The notes: a model not told the origin generated them from the sequence alone. DNA of 64,000 bases from Leucobacter luti (GCF_019464495.1 NZ_CP080492.1:2356001-2420000), one strand, 5' to 3'; positions 9,191 through 18,908 are shown, counted from the stretch's first letter. Translations and numbers: made by a program.

Positions 9191-9706
9191 TTAGCGTCGT
9201 CTGTTGTATCTGCTGGCAGGGGCAGGGTTGGTCGTGATGCGTCGGACGACATACCCGGCGATCAAGCTGAGAATGATTGCGACCAGAGTGTCGCCTGTGA
9301 CGAATGTGATGAACATCAGCATGTAGGTGATGCCAGCGCCAAAATTGGTGAAGTCGAGGGAAGCAATGCCTGTCCCTGAATCAGCTAATGCAGAGATCGT
9401 AGCGACGAAGCTTGGGGCGAGCGTATAGGCGATGGCGTATGCAATACCTGAGATGAGCGCCGCGAGGCCCACGATTTTAGGGCTGGGGCCGGGCCTTCTG
9501 AGGAGTGTTCCGAGAAGTGCCGCCATGATGAGTGCGGCGGGAATGATCGCCCAAATTGCAGCTCTCGGGGTGGAAACTACGGTGGCCATGCTCAGCGAGT
9601 AAGCCGTTTGTGCTGTTGCTGCGCCAATGAGTACCAGCACCACCAGACCCCTCGATTTTGAGGTGTGTGGTCGCGCGGTCCTGGTGGTGCTGACGCTCAT
9701 GCTCAT
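9191..9706 (-). CDS. Small membrane protein, unknown
   Basis: 171 residues with four to five hydrophobic segments (about 21-41, 50-68, 77-100, 124-150) and a basic C-terminal tail (YVVRRITTNPAPASRYNRRR). The first Met codons are close together (1 and 3), with a weak GGAAAC upstream. No family recognised. Confidence 0.55.
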   Translation of the reverse strand: MSMSVSTTRTARPHTSKSRGLVVLVLIGAATAQTAYSLSMATVVSTPRAAIWAIIPAALIMAALLGTLLRRPGPSPKIVGLAALISGIAYAIAYTLAPSFVATISALADSGTGIASLDFTNFGAGITYMLMFITFVTGDTLVAIILSLIAGYVVRRITTNPAPASRYNRRR

Positions 9707-9800
9707 TCGCTCATAGTTTCCACTGACGGTGATTGTTGCAGGGACACGTGCCCAGGCGACGAGACAGAGGTGTCTACTGCACGAACAGGTGACAATCGTG

Positions 9801-9983
9801 TCAGGCAGCGAGCGCGACCTGCTTGTTCATGATGGCTTCGTATTCAATGGGCGTCAACCTACGAGGTCGTGCCTGCCGGCGGCGGTGGTCAGTGAGCTCG
9901 ATCCGGGTCGCGACCGGGATCCGGAACTCATCTCGAGTGGCCCAACTTCGAAGGTTTGGGACAATGCGGCCCTCGGAGATCAC
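9801..9983 (-). mobile_element. 3' remnant of an IS3-family transposase gene
   Basis: The minus-strand frame reads SWATRDEFRIPVATRIELTD, HRRRQ, then RRLTPIEYEAIMNK before the stop at 9801. This matches the end of IS3-type OrfB (TreeLR-ai-wIe-YhrRRrq-aLG-LTPveyE). The catalytic DDE core that should lie further upstream is absent, and the Tyr/His of the usual wIexxYhrRRR motif is altered. No complete inverted terminal repeat was identified. Confidence 0.7.
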
Positions 9984-10381
9984 CCCGGGGGCAACCCTTT
10001 CCTCTGGTTGAGCGGTGTAGCGGCTCGAGCTTCACCTCTTCCGGTGCGCTGGCCGATGTACCCGGGATCTTGCGCTTTCGCGTGATCACCATCGCGACGG
10101 CCGTTTCGCCGCCGGGGAACAGCACACCAACATCGATCGTGTTTCCGCACCCGAGGTGCGCTTCCGAGTAGACCCGGGTTGAACCATTGGCACCGTCTGT
10201 ATCGGCACGAATTCGTGAGGGTTGGGCGCTCACAAGTCTGTACTGCGTCGAGTCCCCAGGCGACGGGTATCGGCTCGATGTTCTCTCGGAGAACAAAAGC
10301 GCCTCGTTGTTCACGGCGCAATGCGCTCGGTTACGGGCGACCGGAGGGAGGTGCCGCCCGCAACCGAGAGCTCAGTTTTGG

Positions 10382-13300
10382 CTACGTGCGCGCGAGACGA
10401 ACAGCGACACCGCCTGCGATCAGGATGCCGAATGCAAGCAGCGCGAGGAACCAGGGAGCCTGCGAGCCTGTAGACGCGAGACCACCGGGGCCATTTGCCA
10501 CTGATGTGGCTGAACCGGTCCCGTGGAGAGAGTCGGCTGGATTGATCGGGTTGGTCACCTCGCCCGGGACAGTCGGTTCAGTGGGATCGACGGGATCAGT
10601 GGGATCGACTGGGCCGATTTCGATGAGACCCGCATCCTGGTCGAGATTGCTCTCTACAGCCTCAATGACCCCGTCTTTCTCGGTCACTTCGAGTGCGATG
10701 CTGTCGGCAATGCCAGCTGTATTGGCCACAGAGTTGATGCTGGGATCGTTGCCGACCCCCTGTGTGGTGAAACCGAAACCTGCAGGCGCGATAAAACTGA
10801 CGGTGTATTTCCCGGGCCGAAGACCATCAAAGCTGTATTTGCCGTGTGTGTCTGTCGTAGTTGAACGGTTGACTTTCGTGTCGCGATCATCATGCCCGTT
10901 GAGTTTCACGATCACGCCGGGTGCATTCTCCTCGTCGGAATCCTGTAGACCGTTGTGGTTTTTGTCGTACCAGACAAAGTCGCCGATGGATCCGGAGACT
11001 GCGGTGACGGGGACATCCTGGCTGCGTACAGGGAGCGTGAGCTGCTCGGCACGAGCGCCTGCATGGTTCGTCCACAGATCGCTTTGGCGTGATCCGACAG
11101 TGGTGAATGACACTTCGAACTGGTTCATTTCCCCGCTGCCGATCCCATCGACGTCGACTACCCGGACAGCAGTGGCGCCTGCTGGCTTCGATGAGCTCCA
11201 CGTGGTGGATCCACCTGGCTGATTCGAGGCGTCGTTGGGATCGATACTGATGTTTGCAGGAGCTTCGTCGGTGTACAGAACTTTCGATCCCGGCGGAGCC
11301 GAGATTGCATTCAGTTCGAGCTTGCCGTGGAAATTGGATGCCGGGCCTCGACCGTCACCAAGGTAGGGGAAGACATCAATAATGTCGATGTTCGTCAATT
11401 CCTCAGATGATGTGTTGTGGTACTGGACATTCCACGTCACATTGTCGCCCGCGATGACCACAGCGGTGGGGGCTGTTTTGACAATGGCAAGTCCCTCCGA
11501 CGCTTGGGTTGTAATGGCGCGTTCTTTGGAGCGAAGATTTGCTGCACTGGTATCGGCTGTGGAGACAACCTGAACCTTATTCGTCAAAACTCTGCCGGAA
11601 TGCGACATGGGATCGACCAAGCCATCGAATGCGATTGGATCGATGGTCTGATTTGGTTCGATGCCAGTGTAGTTCCATCTCAGCGTGGTCGTACCGTCGG
11701 CGTTGTTGACGATCTCGTCGGGCTCGGCGCTGGCGTTGCCGGCGTAGCTCAGTCCAACGGGAAGTGTGTCTTCCACCGTGAACGGGTAGCGAGTGGCACT
11801 GTCAGTTGCCGCGGTCAGCGTAGGGGTAAGGAGATACCTGATGGGGGTCCCGGCTTGACCAAATTGCGTCGTGTCTCCGGGATTGGTGATGGTGCCGCCA
11901 ATGTCAATGACTTGCTTATTTACACGGGCGATAGCTGGGGTAACGGTGAGGTAGTCAGCCTGGACGCCGTTGGCCTTATCCGAATCGCCAGTATCGAACA
12001 CTCGATCGCCGGGATTCCCGCCAGGTGGTGTGACATCTGGTGACGCGAAACTCATGAAGTTTCGCAAGTAGGCGTCCTTGGGCGCGTCTTCCTTGGCGTA
12101 CAAATTGATGTATAGCCCGTGTGCGTCTTTTGCGTCGAGGTCGAACTCCCAGCGCACTGCGTTGATCGCCGCCCGGCCTCCCGGGACATCATCCGGGTCC
12201 TCATACCAGGTCACACCTTGACCACTAAAGTTTTGAAGCTCTTCGGCATCAGTCAATCCATTTGATGCGTACTTCGTGGTTCCGCCTGGGATCACGTTCG
12301 CGACATTCCCTGAGGAGCGGACCCGCTGATAGGTGGCGTCAAAGGTATCGATAACCACGGTGCTCGTGGCGTCATTGTTTGAGTTGTTCTGAATGCCAAC
12401 TTCGGAGACGAACTTGTCCCCAGGTGTAACATTTGGCCGGTTGTTCTTACCCGACGGGTTAAAGCCCGACCCAATGACTCCCGAGTAGTTCTTCCACCCG
12501 CCCAGCGTCGCGCCATCAGTGGCCGTGTAGTTCAGGTCGACAGTATTGTTCGCCAAGTTCTCCGCCGAATTGGGCTGCCCAGAGGCGGAGACGGGAGCGA
12601 ACCCGCTGTACGTATTGCTCACCGGAATCGTGCGACCCGGCGCTGCTTGTGCTTCGGCATCGAGTTCCGCTTTCGGGATCCAGATGCGGAGATAATTTGA
12701 AATGATGATTTGTGTGTTGGCGGGGATCTGCCCGCCTCCGGCATTCTTCGAGGGCACGTGGTTCAGTGAAGAATCGAAGCCCGCGAGCGTGATCTCGATA
12801 TTCTCACCCGGAGTGGGTTGGAATGCAGTGATGGTGCCGCCATTTGCGACCGAGGTGTCCGAACCGTTCGCGATGCCGCCTCGTGGGGCATTCCAGATCG
12901 GCGGTGCCTCTCCATTGGGCTTGTGAACGTTCGGTGCTGCCGCTGGTTGGCCGTCAGCGGTGAATAGCTTTGCACTCGGCGATTTCTTGCCGTTGACAAG
13001 TTTGGAGATGTCGTCCGTGAATGTGACTGTGTCAGTCAAACGTTCGGTGCCGAGATTGTTCGGGTACTCCGGGTGTTTGGGATCTACTGGCCCGGTCTGC
13101 ACGACCATTGGGAACGTGTAGACGACGCCGGGGGTACCGTTCTCGTCGTCCTTGACCTTGACATCGGTGATGTAGCTGTCTTTCTTGCGCAGATCAAAAG
13201 CAGGGCGGGCCGAGACGCTGGTGGCACTTGAGTCGATACTCACCGAATCGCTGATGTTGTCCGCTTTGGCAGTGCCGCTGATCGCCACGGTGTCTGCGTT

Positions 13301-13894
13301 CACAAGGTCGTTCGTGACCTTGAGGACCACGGGCACAGAGATCGTCTCGTTTGTGAGGTCTCCAAGTGCGCACGTGAGAGTTCCACCGCTAATGCCCGAA
13401 CCGCTCGCCAGGCACGCCTGCGGAAGCTGAACCCACTGCGTCCCTGCTGGGGCTTCGAGCGTGAACATCTCGTTGATCGCGGTGCCATTAAATGCGTTGA
13501 CGGACACCTTGTACTCGATCGAATCGCCGGTGCGCACAATCCCGTTGGTCGCACTGTCATCCAGTCCCGGGCCGATGTCTCCTGCGTCGCTGAAGCTGCC
13601 CATCCCGTCGCGGTTCACGCTGATGTCCATATCGATGGATACCGCAAGCGCGGTGACGATGTCTTCGGGCCCCGCGTCCTCCGCTGTGTGATTCTCCGCG
13701 GCTGCCGGGTTCCTCGTGTTGGCCGAGCCGCTGTCACCGTCAGCAGAGTCGGGAATAGCTTCTTCAACACTTGTCGCCAGCGACACTGAGGCGTCGCCGG
13801 AGGTTGTGGCAGCCGCTTGAGGCACTGCGACACCCAACAGGGCTATACCAACAGCCAGTGCGGCTGAAGTTCCTCCGAGCAATCTAGATAACAT
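10382..13894 (-). CDS. Large wall-anchored surface protein, DUF11/SdrD-B-like, LAXTG sorting signal
   Basis: 1170 residues. A signal peptide at about 1-29 ends in QAAAT. A long Asn/Asp/Thr-rich ectodomain follows, with repeated isopeptide/DUF11-like beta domains (for example VRTGDSIEYKVSVNAF near 120 and AGDNVTWNVQYHN near 830). An SdrD B-like domain at about 968-1060 begins GDFVWYDKNHNGLQDSDE, the calcium-binding-like signature. A DPTDPVDPTEP spacer comes next, then LASTG at about 1139-1143, a hydrophobic segment and a basic end. LAXTG is the motif of class E sortases in Actinobacteria. The start has a GGGGGGA at a good distance. A role in adhesion or surface-layer structure is inferred. A GntR regulator is divergent from it. 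Confidence 0.9.
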   Translation of the reverse strand: MLSRLLGGTSAALAVGIALLGVAVPQAAATTSGDASVSLATSVEEAIPDSADGDSGSANTRNPAAAENHTAEDAGPEDIVTALAVSIDMDISVNRDGMGSFSDAGDIGPGLDDSATNGIVRTGDSIEYKVSVNAFNGTAINEMFTLEAPAGTQWVQLPQACLASGSGISGGTLTCALGDLTNETISVPVVLKVTNDLVNADTVAISGTAKADNISDSVSIDSSATSVSARPAFDLRKKDSYITDVKVKDDENGTPGVVYTFPMVVQTGPVDPKHPEYPNNLGTERLTDTVTFTDDISKLVNGKKSPSAKLFTADGQPAAAPNVHKPNGEAPPIWNAPRGGIANGSDTSVANGGTITAFQPTPGENIEITLAGFDSSLNHVPSKNAGGGQIPANTQIIISNYLRIWIPKAELDAEAQAAPGRTIPVSNTYSGFAPVSASGQPNSAENLANNTVDLNYTATDGATLGGWKNYSGVIGSGFNPSGKNNRPNVTPGDKFVSEVGIQNNSNNDATSTVVIDTFDATYQRVRSSGNVANVIPGGTTKYASNGLTDAEELQNFSGQGVTWYEDPDDVPGGRAAINAVRWEFDLDAKDAHGLYINLYAKEDAPKDAYLRNFMSFASPDVTPPGGNPGDRVFDTGDSDKANGVQADYLTVTPAIARVNKQVIDIGGTITNPGDTTQFGQAGTPIRYLLTPTLTAATDSATRYPFTVEDTLPVGLSYAGNASAEPDEIVNNADGTTTLRWNYTGIEPNQTIDPIAFDGLVDPMSHSGRVLTNKVQVVSTADTSAANLRSKERAITTQASEGLAIVKTAPTAVVIAGDNVTWNVQYHNTSSEELTNIDIIDVFPYLGDGRGPASNFHGKLELNAISAPPGSKVLYTDEAPANISIDPNDASNQPGGSTTWSSSKPAGATAVRVVDVDGIGSGEMNQFEVSFTTVGSRQSDLWTNHAGARAEQLTLPVRSQDVPVTAVSGSIGDFVWYDKNHNGLQDSDEENAPGVIVKLNGHDDRDTKVNRSTTTDTHGKYSFDGLRPGKYTVSFIAPAGFGFTTQGVGNDPSINSVANTAGIADSIALEVTEKDGVIEAVESNLDQDAGLIEIGPVDPTDPVDPTEPTVPGEVTNPINPADSLHGTGSATSVANGPGGLASTGSQAPWFLALLAFGILIAGGVAVRLART

Positions 13895-13935
13895 TTGGTC
13901 CCCCCAATCGTGGCCGCGTACACACGCGCCGGTAT

Positions 13936-13964
13936 ATAATATATCAGAAGATCACAATTTCGAA
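13936..13964 (-). promoter_or_regulatory. Candidate promoter of the surface protein gene
   Basis: On the minus strand TTCGAA and TATTAT are separated by 17 nt inside a strikingly AT-rich island in otherwise GC-rich DNA. The start codon at 13894 would follow with a leader of about 35 nt. The island may also contain the GntR site, since the regulator reads the other way from 14187. Confidence 0.45.
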
Positions 13965-14186
13965 ACTTTGCAAAATGTCGAGGGATCACCGCTCCTGCAC
14001 GGGCCGCGGATCTCGTGGGAGATTGCTGGCGCTGTATCTCGCCAGGAAGCCGGAGAACCAGGGAGATCGCGCTGTCTCTCAGAGTTTGAGGCTGTGCTGA
14101 AATATAGGTTGTGTGGATAGGCCGAAGCGCGGTACCAAACTCGGCGATACTGATTTGCTCACGTTGCACCGGCTTGAGGAGTCGAA

Positions 14187-14840
14187 ATGCCAGTACCCAC
14201 TACACCGTCGAAAGAATCCAGAAAAACACTTCGCGAAGTTGCTGAGGAAAAGATACGGGCTGCGATCTTCGATGGAACGCTTGAACCTGGAGAAGCGCTC
14301 AACGATGCAGCGCTTCAAGGATGGCTCGGTGTCTCACGCACGCCTATTCGAGAAGCCCTCAACGATCTTGCACGTGTCGGACTGGTGGAGATGGTCCCTC
14401 AGCGGTACACCCGGGTTGCGAGGCCAAGGCCCGAGGACCGAACCGCCATTTTACAAACGCTCGGAGCCCTCATGGGGGGTGTCGTGCGAATCACCGTCCC
14501 AGACCTCACTGCCCCTCAGCGGGAGACGATCCTCGCGGCACTCGACAATCTCATGCCACTCGTTCAAGCCCAGGATGCGCTCACTCATGGCCAGCGTGGG
14601 TGGGAGCTTGTTGACCTCTTCATAGATTTCTGTCCGAACCACATACTGGTGCGCGCTACACGCGAGACGATTGATAGCCTCGCCTTTCAACTCGCAGCAA
14701 CTCGCACCGACAGCAGTACAGACTGGGAGAGCCTCCGGGAGGGGTACCCAGAGTTGAGAGCGGCCGTCGCACATGACGATGCCGTCGCCGCCGAACTCGC
14801 GATCGAACACGTCTTTCGGCTCTCGGCACCGACTCGCTGA
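14187..14840 (+). CDS. GntR-family transcriptional regulator
   Basis: 217 residues. The winged HTH occupies about 12-75: LREVAEEKIRAAIFDGTLEP, GEALNDAAL, VSRTPIREALNDLARVGLVE. This is the canonical GntR recognition helix region. The C-terminal part is helical and FCD-like in length (about 140 residues), although the metal-binding His/Asp set is not obvious. GAGGAG precedes the ATG by 5 nt. Being divergent from the surface protein gene suggests that gene as target. Confidence 0.85.
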   Translation: MPVPTTPSKESRKTLREVAEEKIRAAIFDGTLEPGEALNDAALQGWLGVSRTPIREALNDLARVGLVEMVPQRYTRVARPRPEDRTAILQTLGALMGGVVRITVPDLTAPQRETILAALDNLMPLVQAQDALTHGQRGWELVDLFIDFCPNHILVRATRETIDSLAFQLAATRTDSSTDWESLREGYPELRAAVAHDDAVAAELAIEHVFRLSAPTR

Positions 14841-15079
14841 GTATGTGTTGTTTCGTCGTCTCAGAATCAACGTTCAGCGCGGCGTGGAACCGGGGCCAAT
14901 TTCAATTGAGCTTGTAGAGGAGTTCCCCAAGGTATCCGGTTGTCAAGGTGCTGAGGAAGCCAGCATCGCAGGATTGGGCTTCGCCGCAATGACGCACAGG
15001 TTCGAGCGGAGGTTCAACACCTCAAGCAAGAAACCCGACAGGCGTCGTGATGGTCCCAACTGTTGTCCGGCATTCAACG

Positions 15080-16393
15080 CTACGTGTCAGCCTGAGTGAT
15101 GAGCTCGGCCGAGGTGTCTGCTCCCGTGCGCGCGGTGACTTTGCTGGTGAGCACCTCCCCGCACCTGGGTGCCGGGAGGTCTATCTCCGTCGAAGTGGGG
15201 AAGGTAATCAGGGCGGTCATGCCGCCCCCAGTCCGGGGGGTCAGGCACACATCGCCACCATGGCTTTCCACTGCTGTGGTGGCGATCGCCAGGCCCAGGC
15301 CATGCCCGCGACGTCCCCCTTCAACACGCCCGTCACCGCGGGCAAATGGCTCCCGCAACTGCTGAATGCGTTCGTTTGTGAGGGGATGGCCGGTGTTCTC
15401 GATGAGTATCTGCACCTCGTCGGTCGCATCAGAGGCGGCAATCTCCACGACGCCGCCATGCTGGTTGTGGCGGATGGCATTTGTGATCAGATTCGTCAGT
15501 GCCTGGCGGAGGACGGCTTCGTCGCCAACCACCATGCAGGGGGTGAGAGTGACCTGAAGCGTGAGATCCATCGCCATGGCTTCCCCGCGAGTCGAGGCGA
15601 GGACGTCTTGGATGAGCGTGTGGAGGGAGACCGGCTCGTGGGTCCTTGGCAGATACTCGATCTCTGTGAGCGCGAGAAGCGCTTCGACGGTCTCTGCATT
15701 TCGACGATTCGTTTCGAGCACGCGACTGGCCACAGTGCGGAGCTCTTCAGCGGTGATATTCGGGTCGGACAATGCCACCTCGAGCATCGTTTCTGTCGCA
15801 GCCAGCGGTGTCCGGAGTTCGTGAGAGGCATTCGCAGCGAAACGACGGTGCGTTTGGAACGCGTCGTCGAGCCGCCCGAGCATCATGTCGAACGTGTCGG
15901 AAAGGTCGTGAAGTTCGTCTTTCGGGCCCTGCAGTGCGACTCGATGATCGAGCGACCCGGTGCTCGCGAGCTTGGCGGCTTGATTAATGGCTTGAAGCGG
16001 GCGAAGCATCTTCCCTGAGATCACCCACGCCACGGCGGCACCAGTGGCGACGAGGACTGCGAGAACGATCAGGGAAACGACGAACGAGGTATTGAGGATG
16101 GCGGCCGGATCTCTGAGGACAATCCCTTGCGCTGGAGCAGCATCGCTTCCGAGGCGCAGGGACGCTGCACCGACGTCGGGTGCGGAAGCGAAGTCTCCTG
16201 ATCGCTCCTCTTGGACGCCAACAGTGACGTATTCGGGCACTGTTCGCATGAATACCGTGACGGTAAACACAATGGCAGCTCCGGCGACGCCCAGCAGCGC
16301 CGTGAAGGCAACCGTGAGCCGGGTTCGAATGGTGAACCGTTGGCGCCATGCACGAAGGAAGCTCGGCCCGAGTGCGCTTGTGGAAGCTTTCAT
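15080..16393 (-). CDS. Two-component sensor histidine kinase
   Basis: 437 residues with a cytoplasmic basic N-terminus, TM1 at about 26-48, an extracytoplasmic segment of about 55 residues, and TM2 at about 104-126. HAMP follows (about 127-180), then the H-box NASHELRTPLAA with the phospho-acceptor His near 190. An N-box (LTNLITNAIRHN, about 300) and a G-box (GHGLGLAI, about 365) complete the kinase. The sensor segment is short and unlike known domains. The gene overlaps the response regulator stop by 4 nt, so they are co-translated, and it faces the efflux operon beyond. Confidence 0.92.
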   Translation of the reverse strand: MKASTSALGPSFLRAWRQRFTIRTRLTVAFTALLGVAGAAIVFTVTVFMRTVPEYVTVGVQEERSGDFASAPDVGAASLRLGSDAAPAQGIVLRDPAAILNTSFVVSLIVLAVLVATGAAVAWVISGKMLRPLQAINQAAKLASTGSLDHRVALQGPKDELHDLSDTFDMMLGRLDDAFQTHRRFAANASHELRTPLAATETMLEVALSDPNITAEELRTVASRVLETNRRNAETVEALLALTEIEYLPRTHEPVSLHTLIQDVLASTRGEAMAMDLTLQVTLTPCMVVGDEAVLRQALTNLITNAIRHNQHGGVVEIAASDATDEVQILIENTGHPLTNERIQQLREPFARGDGRVEGGRRGHGLGLAIATTAVESHGGDVCLTPRTGGGMTALITFPTSTEIDLPAPRCGEVLTSKVTARTGADTSAELITQADT

Positions 16394-17055
16394 TCTGCGG
16401 CCCCAAATCGGTATCCCGATCCGACAACGGTGTGGATCAAGCCGGGCTCGCCGAGATGCTTTCTGAGATTGGAAAGCGTCACTCGGACGGTGTTCGTGAA
16501 TGGGTCGGCGTTCTCGTCCCAGGCCTTCTCCAGCAGGGTCTCTGTGCTGAGCACCCCGCCAGCGGCGGACATGAGAAGCTCCAACACTGCGAACTCCTTG
16601 TTTGCGAGGCGAAGCAGCCTGCCGTCTCGATACGCTTCCCGGCGAAAGGAATCAAGCCGGATCCCTTCTGCCTCCAACACCGGTGGGTGGGATGCTCCGG
16701 CCCTTCGGCCAAGCGCCCGAATCCGCGCTATGAGTTCAGGGAACGCGAAGGGCTTCGCAAGGTAGTCATCGGCGCCCTGCTCGAACCCCGCCACCTTATC
16801 GCGGAGCGAATGGGCGGCCGTCAACATCAGGACGCGGCATTCTGGGCGATGTGCAGTGACCCAAGCGCACACATCATCTCCGTGGAGACCCGGAAGATCT
16901 CGGTCAAGCACGACGATGTCGTAGTCATTTACAGACAGGTACTCCACTGCTGTGTGGCCGTCGTGGACCATATCCACTGCCATCATCTCGCGCCGAAGAC
17001 CTGTACGAATGGCTTCGGCCAGGTAAATCTCGTCCTCGACGATCAATGTGCGCAT
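16390..17055 (-). CDS. OmpR-family response regulator
   Basis: 221 residues from the ATG at 17055 (GGAG at 5 nt). The receiver domain opens MRTLIVEDE; the phospho-acceptor Asp is in IVVLDRDLPG at about residue 51, and the conserved Lys is in YLAKPF near 102. The C-terminal winged helix (about 125-220) ends VVGSGYRFG, as in OmpR/PhoB regulators. The frame is open further upstream, but that part is not family-like and crosses the G-rich leader. It is paired with the kinase and is a likely regulator of the divergent efflux operon. Confidence 0.92.
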   Translation of the reverse strand: MRTLIVEDEIYLAEAIRTGLRREMMAVDMVHDGHTAVEYLSVNDYDIVVLDRDLPGLHGDDVCAWVTAHRPECRVLMLTAAHSLRDKVAGFEQGADDYLAKPFAFPELIARIRALGRRAGASHPPVLEAEGIRLDSFRREAYRDGRLLRLANKEFAVLELLMSAAGGVLSTETLLEKAWDENADPFTNTVRVTLSNLRKHLGEPGLIHTVVGSGYRFGAAE

Positions 17056-17217
17056 GACACTCCAACGGATAGGTGGGGGGGGGGAGGGGGAGTCATAAGT
17101 CAAGCATTCTCCGCATAAGAATGGGGTAAAGCTTCGACTGAACCCTGGTTTTACCTCCCAGTTGGTGAACTGTTCCCAACGCAGCACTTCCGCTGTTCGA
17201 CGAAAGGACAGACCACC
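17056..17217. promoter_or_regulatory. Divergent control region with G10 tract and short dyads
   Basis: The 162-nt spacer separates the response regulator from the efflux operon. It contains a run of ten G, one A and five G (17075-17090), 20-36 nt before the regulator start, in its untranslated leader or promoter. GGTAAA/TTTACC and GTTGG/CCAAC inverted pairs lie nearer the efflux operon and are candidate regulator sites. The pairs are short, so this is tentative. Confidence 0.4.
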
Positions 17218-17757
17218 ATGTTCATCAGCAAAAACCGTCACCGTGGCGCTTCTGCCGGAGCACTCATTGCAGTCCCACTTCTCGCGTTGAGCCTTGCCGC
17301 CTGCGCGCCGGGCGGCCAAGAGAAGACGGAGAGTCCCCAAACCGGAGGATCCAAGACCGATAGTTCGGAGACCAGCGACACGATGAGCTGGCAACTCGAT
17401 TACGCCGAGTGCATGCGCGAACAGGGGATTGACTATCCAGACCCAGAAGAAAGTGCTGGCGGCGGACTATCGATGTCGACGCAGGGAGACGTTGATCCTG
17501 AGGCGATGCAGACTGCTTCGGAAACGTGCCAGGAGAAGCTTGGGGATCCGCCGGCACCATCGCCGGAAGAGCAGGCAGCCGCGGACAAGGAGTTCTTGAA
17601 GTGGGCGACGGAGGCCGCGGAATGCTACCGAGAGAACGGCTATGACATGCCCGACCCCGACCCGAACGGTAAGACGCTGTCGTTCCCGTCGGATGCTCCC
17701 CAGGAGGTTATGGAAGAGTGCGGTGGCGGCCAGGCAGCAACTCGGGTCGAGCAGTGA
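17218..17757 (+). CDS. Secreted lipoprotein heading the efflux operon
   Basis: 179 residues. A lipoprotein signal peptide ends in the lipobox LAAC (Cys at about 29). The mature part has two copies of a similar unit: YAECMREQGIDYPDP and, about 80 residues later, AAECYRENGYDMPDP. Each is followed by a Cys some 40 residues on, suggesting two small disulfide-linked modules. Such lipoproteins often precede HlyD/MacB genes in Actinobacteria; the role is unknown. Its stop overlaps the HlyD start (TGATG). An AAAGGA precedes the ATG. Confidence 0.8.
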   Translation: MFISKNRHRGASAGALIAVPLLALSLAACAPGGQEKTESPQTGGSKTDSSETSDTMSWQLDYAECMREQGIDYPDPEESAGGGLSMSTQGDVDPEAMQTASETCQEKLGDPPAPSPEEQAAADKEFLKWATEAAECYRENGYDMPDPDPNGKTLSFPSDAPQEVMEECGGGQAATRVEQ

Positions 17758-18908
17758 TGTTTCGTCGCACGTCGGAGACGTCGAATGTCCGTGATTCGCA
17801 TGAGCTCAGTGCCGCATCTCCTACAGAAGAGGACGGTGCCGGCCAGAGACGGCGCACACGGCTCTTGTGGTTTGCCGGGATCGCACTCCTTGTCGGATTG
17901 GGCGGTGGCGGTTCATATTTGGCCTACGCAAGCGCGTCGGAACCGACTCTGGAATCCGACAAGCCAACGCTGGACACCGCCACGGTCGAGGAAGGGACCC
18001 TGACCGGGTCACGGACCATACCGGGTGTTCTCGACTTTGCACAGACCAGGGATCAGGCGTCGGAGATCGCTGGCACGCTCACAGGTACGCCAGCAGCCGG
18101 CAGCACCGTTGATCATGGGGGCGTCCTGTTCTCTGTCGATAATCAGGGTGTCTACCTATTCAATGGCGCTCTCCCCGCCTGGAGAGCGTTTGAAACTGGG
18201 ATGTCGGATGGCCCTGATGTGAAGCAATTAGAGGAGAACCTCAGCGCGGCAGGGCATTTCGGATACACACCGGACGAGGAGTTTGACTGGAATACGAAGA
18301 ATGCCATCGATCTCTGGCAAGAATCCACCGGCCAAGCAGAGACCGGCCGAATTGATCTGGGACGTGTCGTTTTTAGCGCTTCGAGCGTTCGCATCGCGGA
18401 TGTCCTCGCCAGCGTGGGAGACCGGGTCGGGCCTGGTATTCCAGTGGTGAAGCTCTCCGCCTTACAACAGGCCGTCACGGCCGACTTGAAGCTCGGCGAC
18501 CAGAAACTGGCCGTGCTTGACACACCTGTCGAAATCAAATTGCCCGGCGGGGCTGCGACGACGGGAAAGATCACGGGTATCGGTCAGCCCACCGAGCGTG
18601 AATCGAACGGCTCAAAATCTGTGGTGATCCCCCTCACAGTCACGCTCGACACACCGGAGGATGCCCAAGGTATCCAAAAAGCCAACGTGACAGTGGACGT
18701 CCCCTCGGAGACTCGTGAAGGAGTCCTCTCAGTGCCAGTGGAGGCGCTGATTGCATTGCCGGACGGCGGGTTTGGAGTTGAGACAGCTCATGCGGATGGG
18801 ACCACGTCGAAGGTTCCGGTAACGACGGGCCTGTTTGCTGGCGGACGCGTAGAAGTATCCGGCGAAAAGATCAAAGCTGGGATGGAAGTTGTGGTGCCAG
18901 GCTCATGA
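17757..18908 (+). CDS. HlyD-type periplasmic adaptor with peptidoglycan-binding-like insert
   Basis: 383 residues from the ATG overlapping the previous stop. A single TM (about 35-56) is followed by the lipoyl/barrel-sandwich part. An insert at about 140-195 (GPDVKQLEENLSAAG, YTPDEEFDWNTKNAIDLWQ) has the fold signature of a PG_binding_1 module, common in Gram-positive MacA-like adaptors. Beta-barrel and membrane-proximal parts follow. It should link the ABC transporter to its substrate outside the membrane. Confidence 0.87.
   Translation: MFRRTSETSNVRDSHELSAASPTEEDGAGQRRRTRLLWFAGIALLVGLGGGGSYLAYASASEPTLESDKPTLDTATVEEGTLTGSRTIPGVLDFAQTRDQASEIAGTLTGTPAAGSTVDHGGVLFSVDNQGVYLFNGALPAWRAFETGMSDGPDVKQLEENLSAAGHFGYTPDEEFDWNTKNAIDLWQESTGQAETGRIDLGRVVFSASSVRIADVLASVGDRVGPGIPVVKLSALQQAVTADLKLGDQKLAVLDTPVEIKLPGGAATTGKITGIGQPTERESNGSKSVVIPLTVTLDTPEDAQGIQKANVTVDVPSETREGVLSVPVEALIALPDGGFGVETAHADGTTSKVPVTTGLFAGGRVEVSGEKIKAGMEVVVPGS

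Noticed and set aside
17056..17394. N-terminal extension of the OmpR-type regulator
   Set aside because: It would place over 110 unconserved residues before the receiver domain and run through the G tract and the efflux lipoprotein gene; the ATG at 17055 has a good ribosome site.
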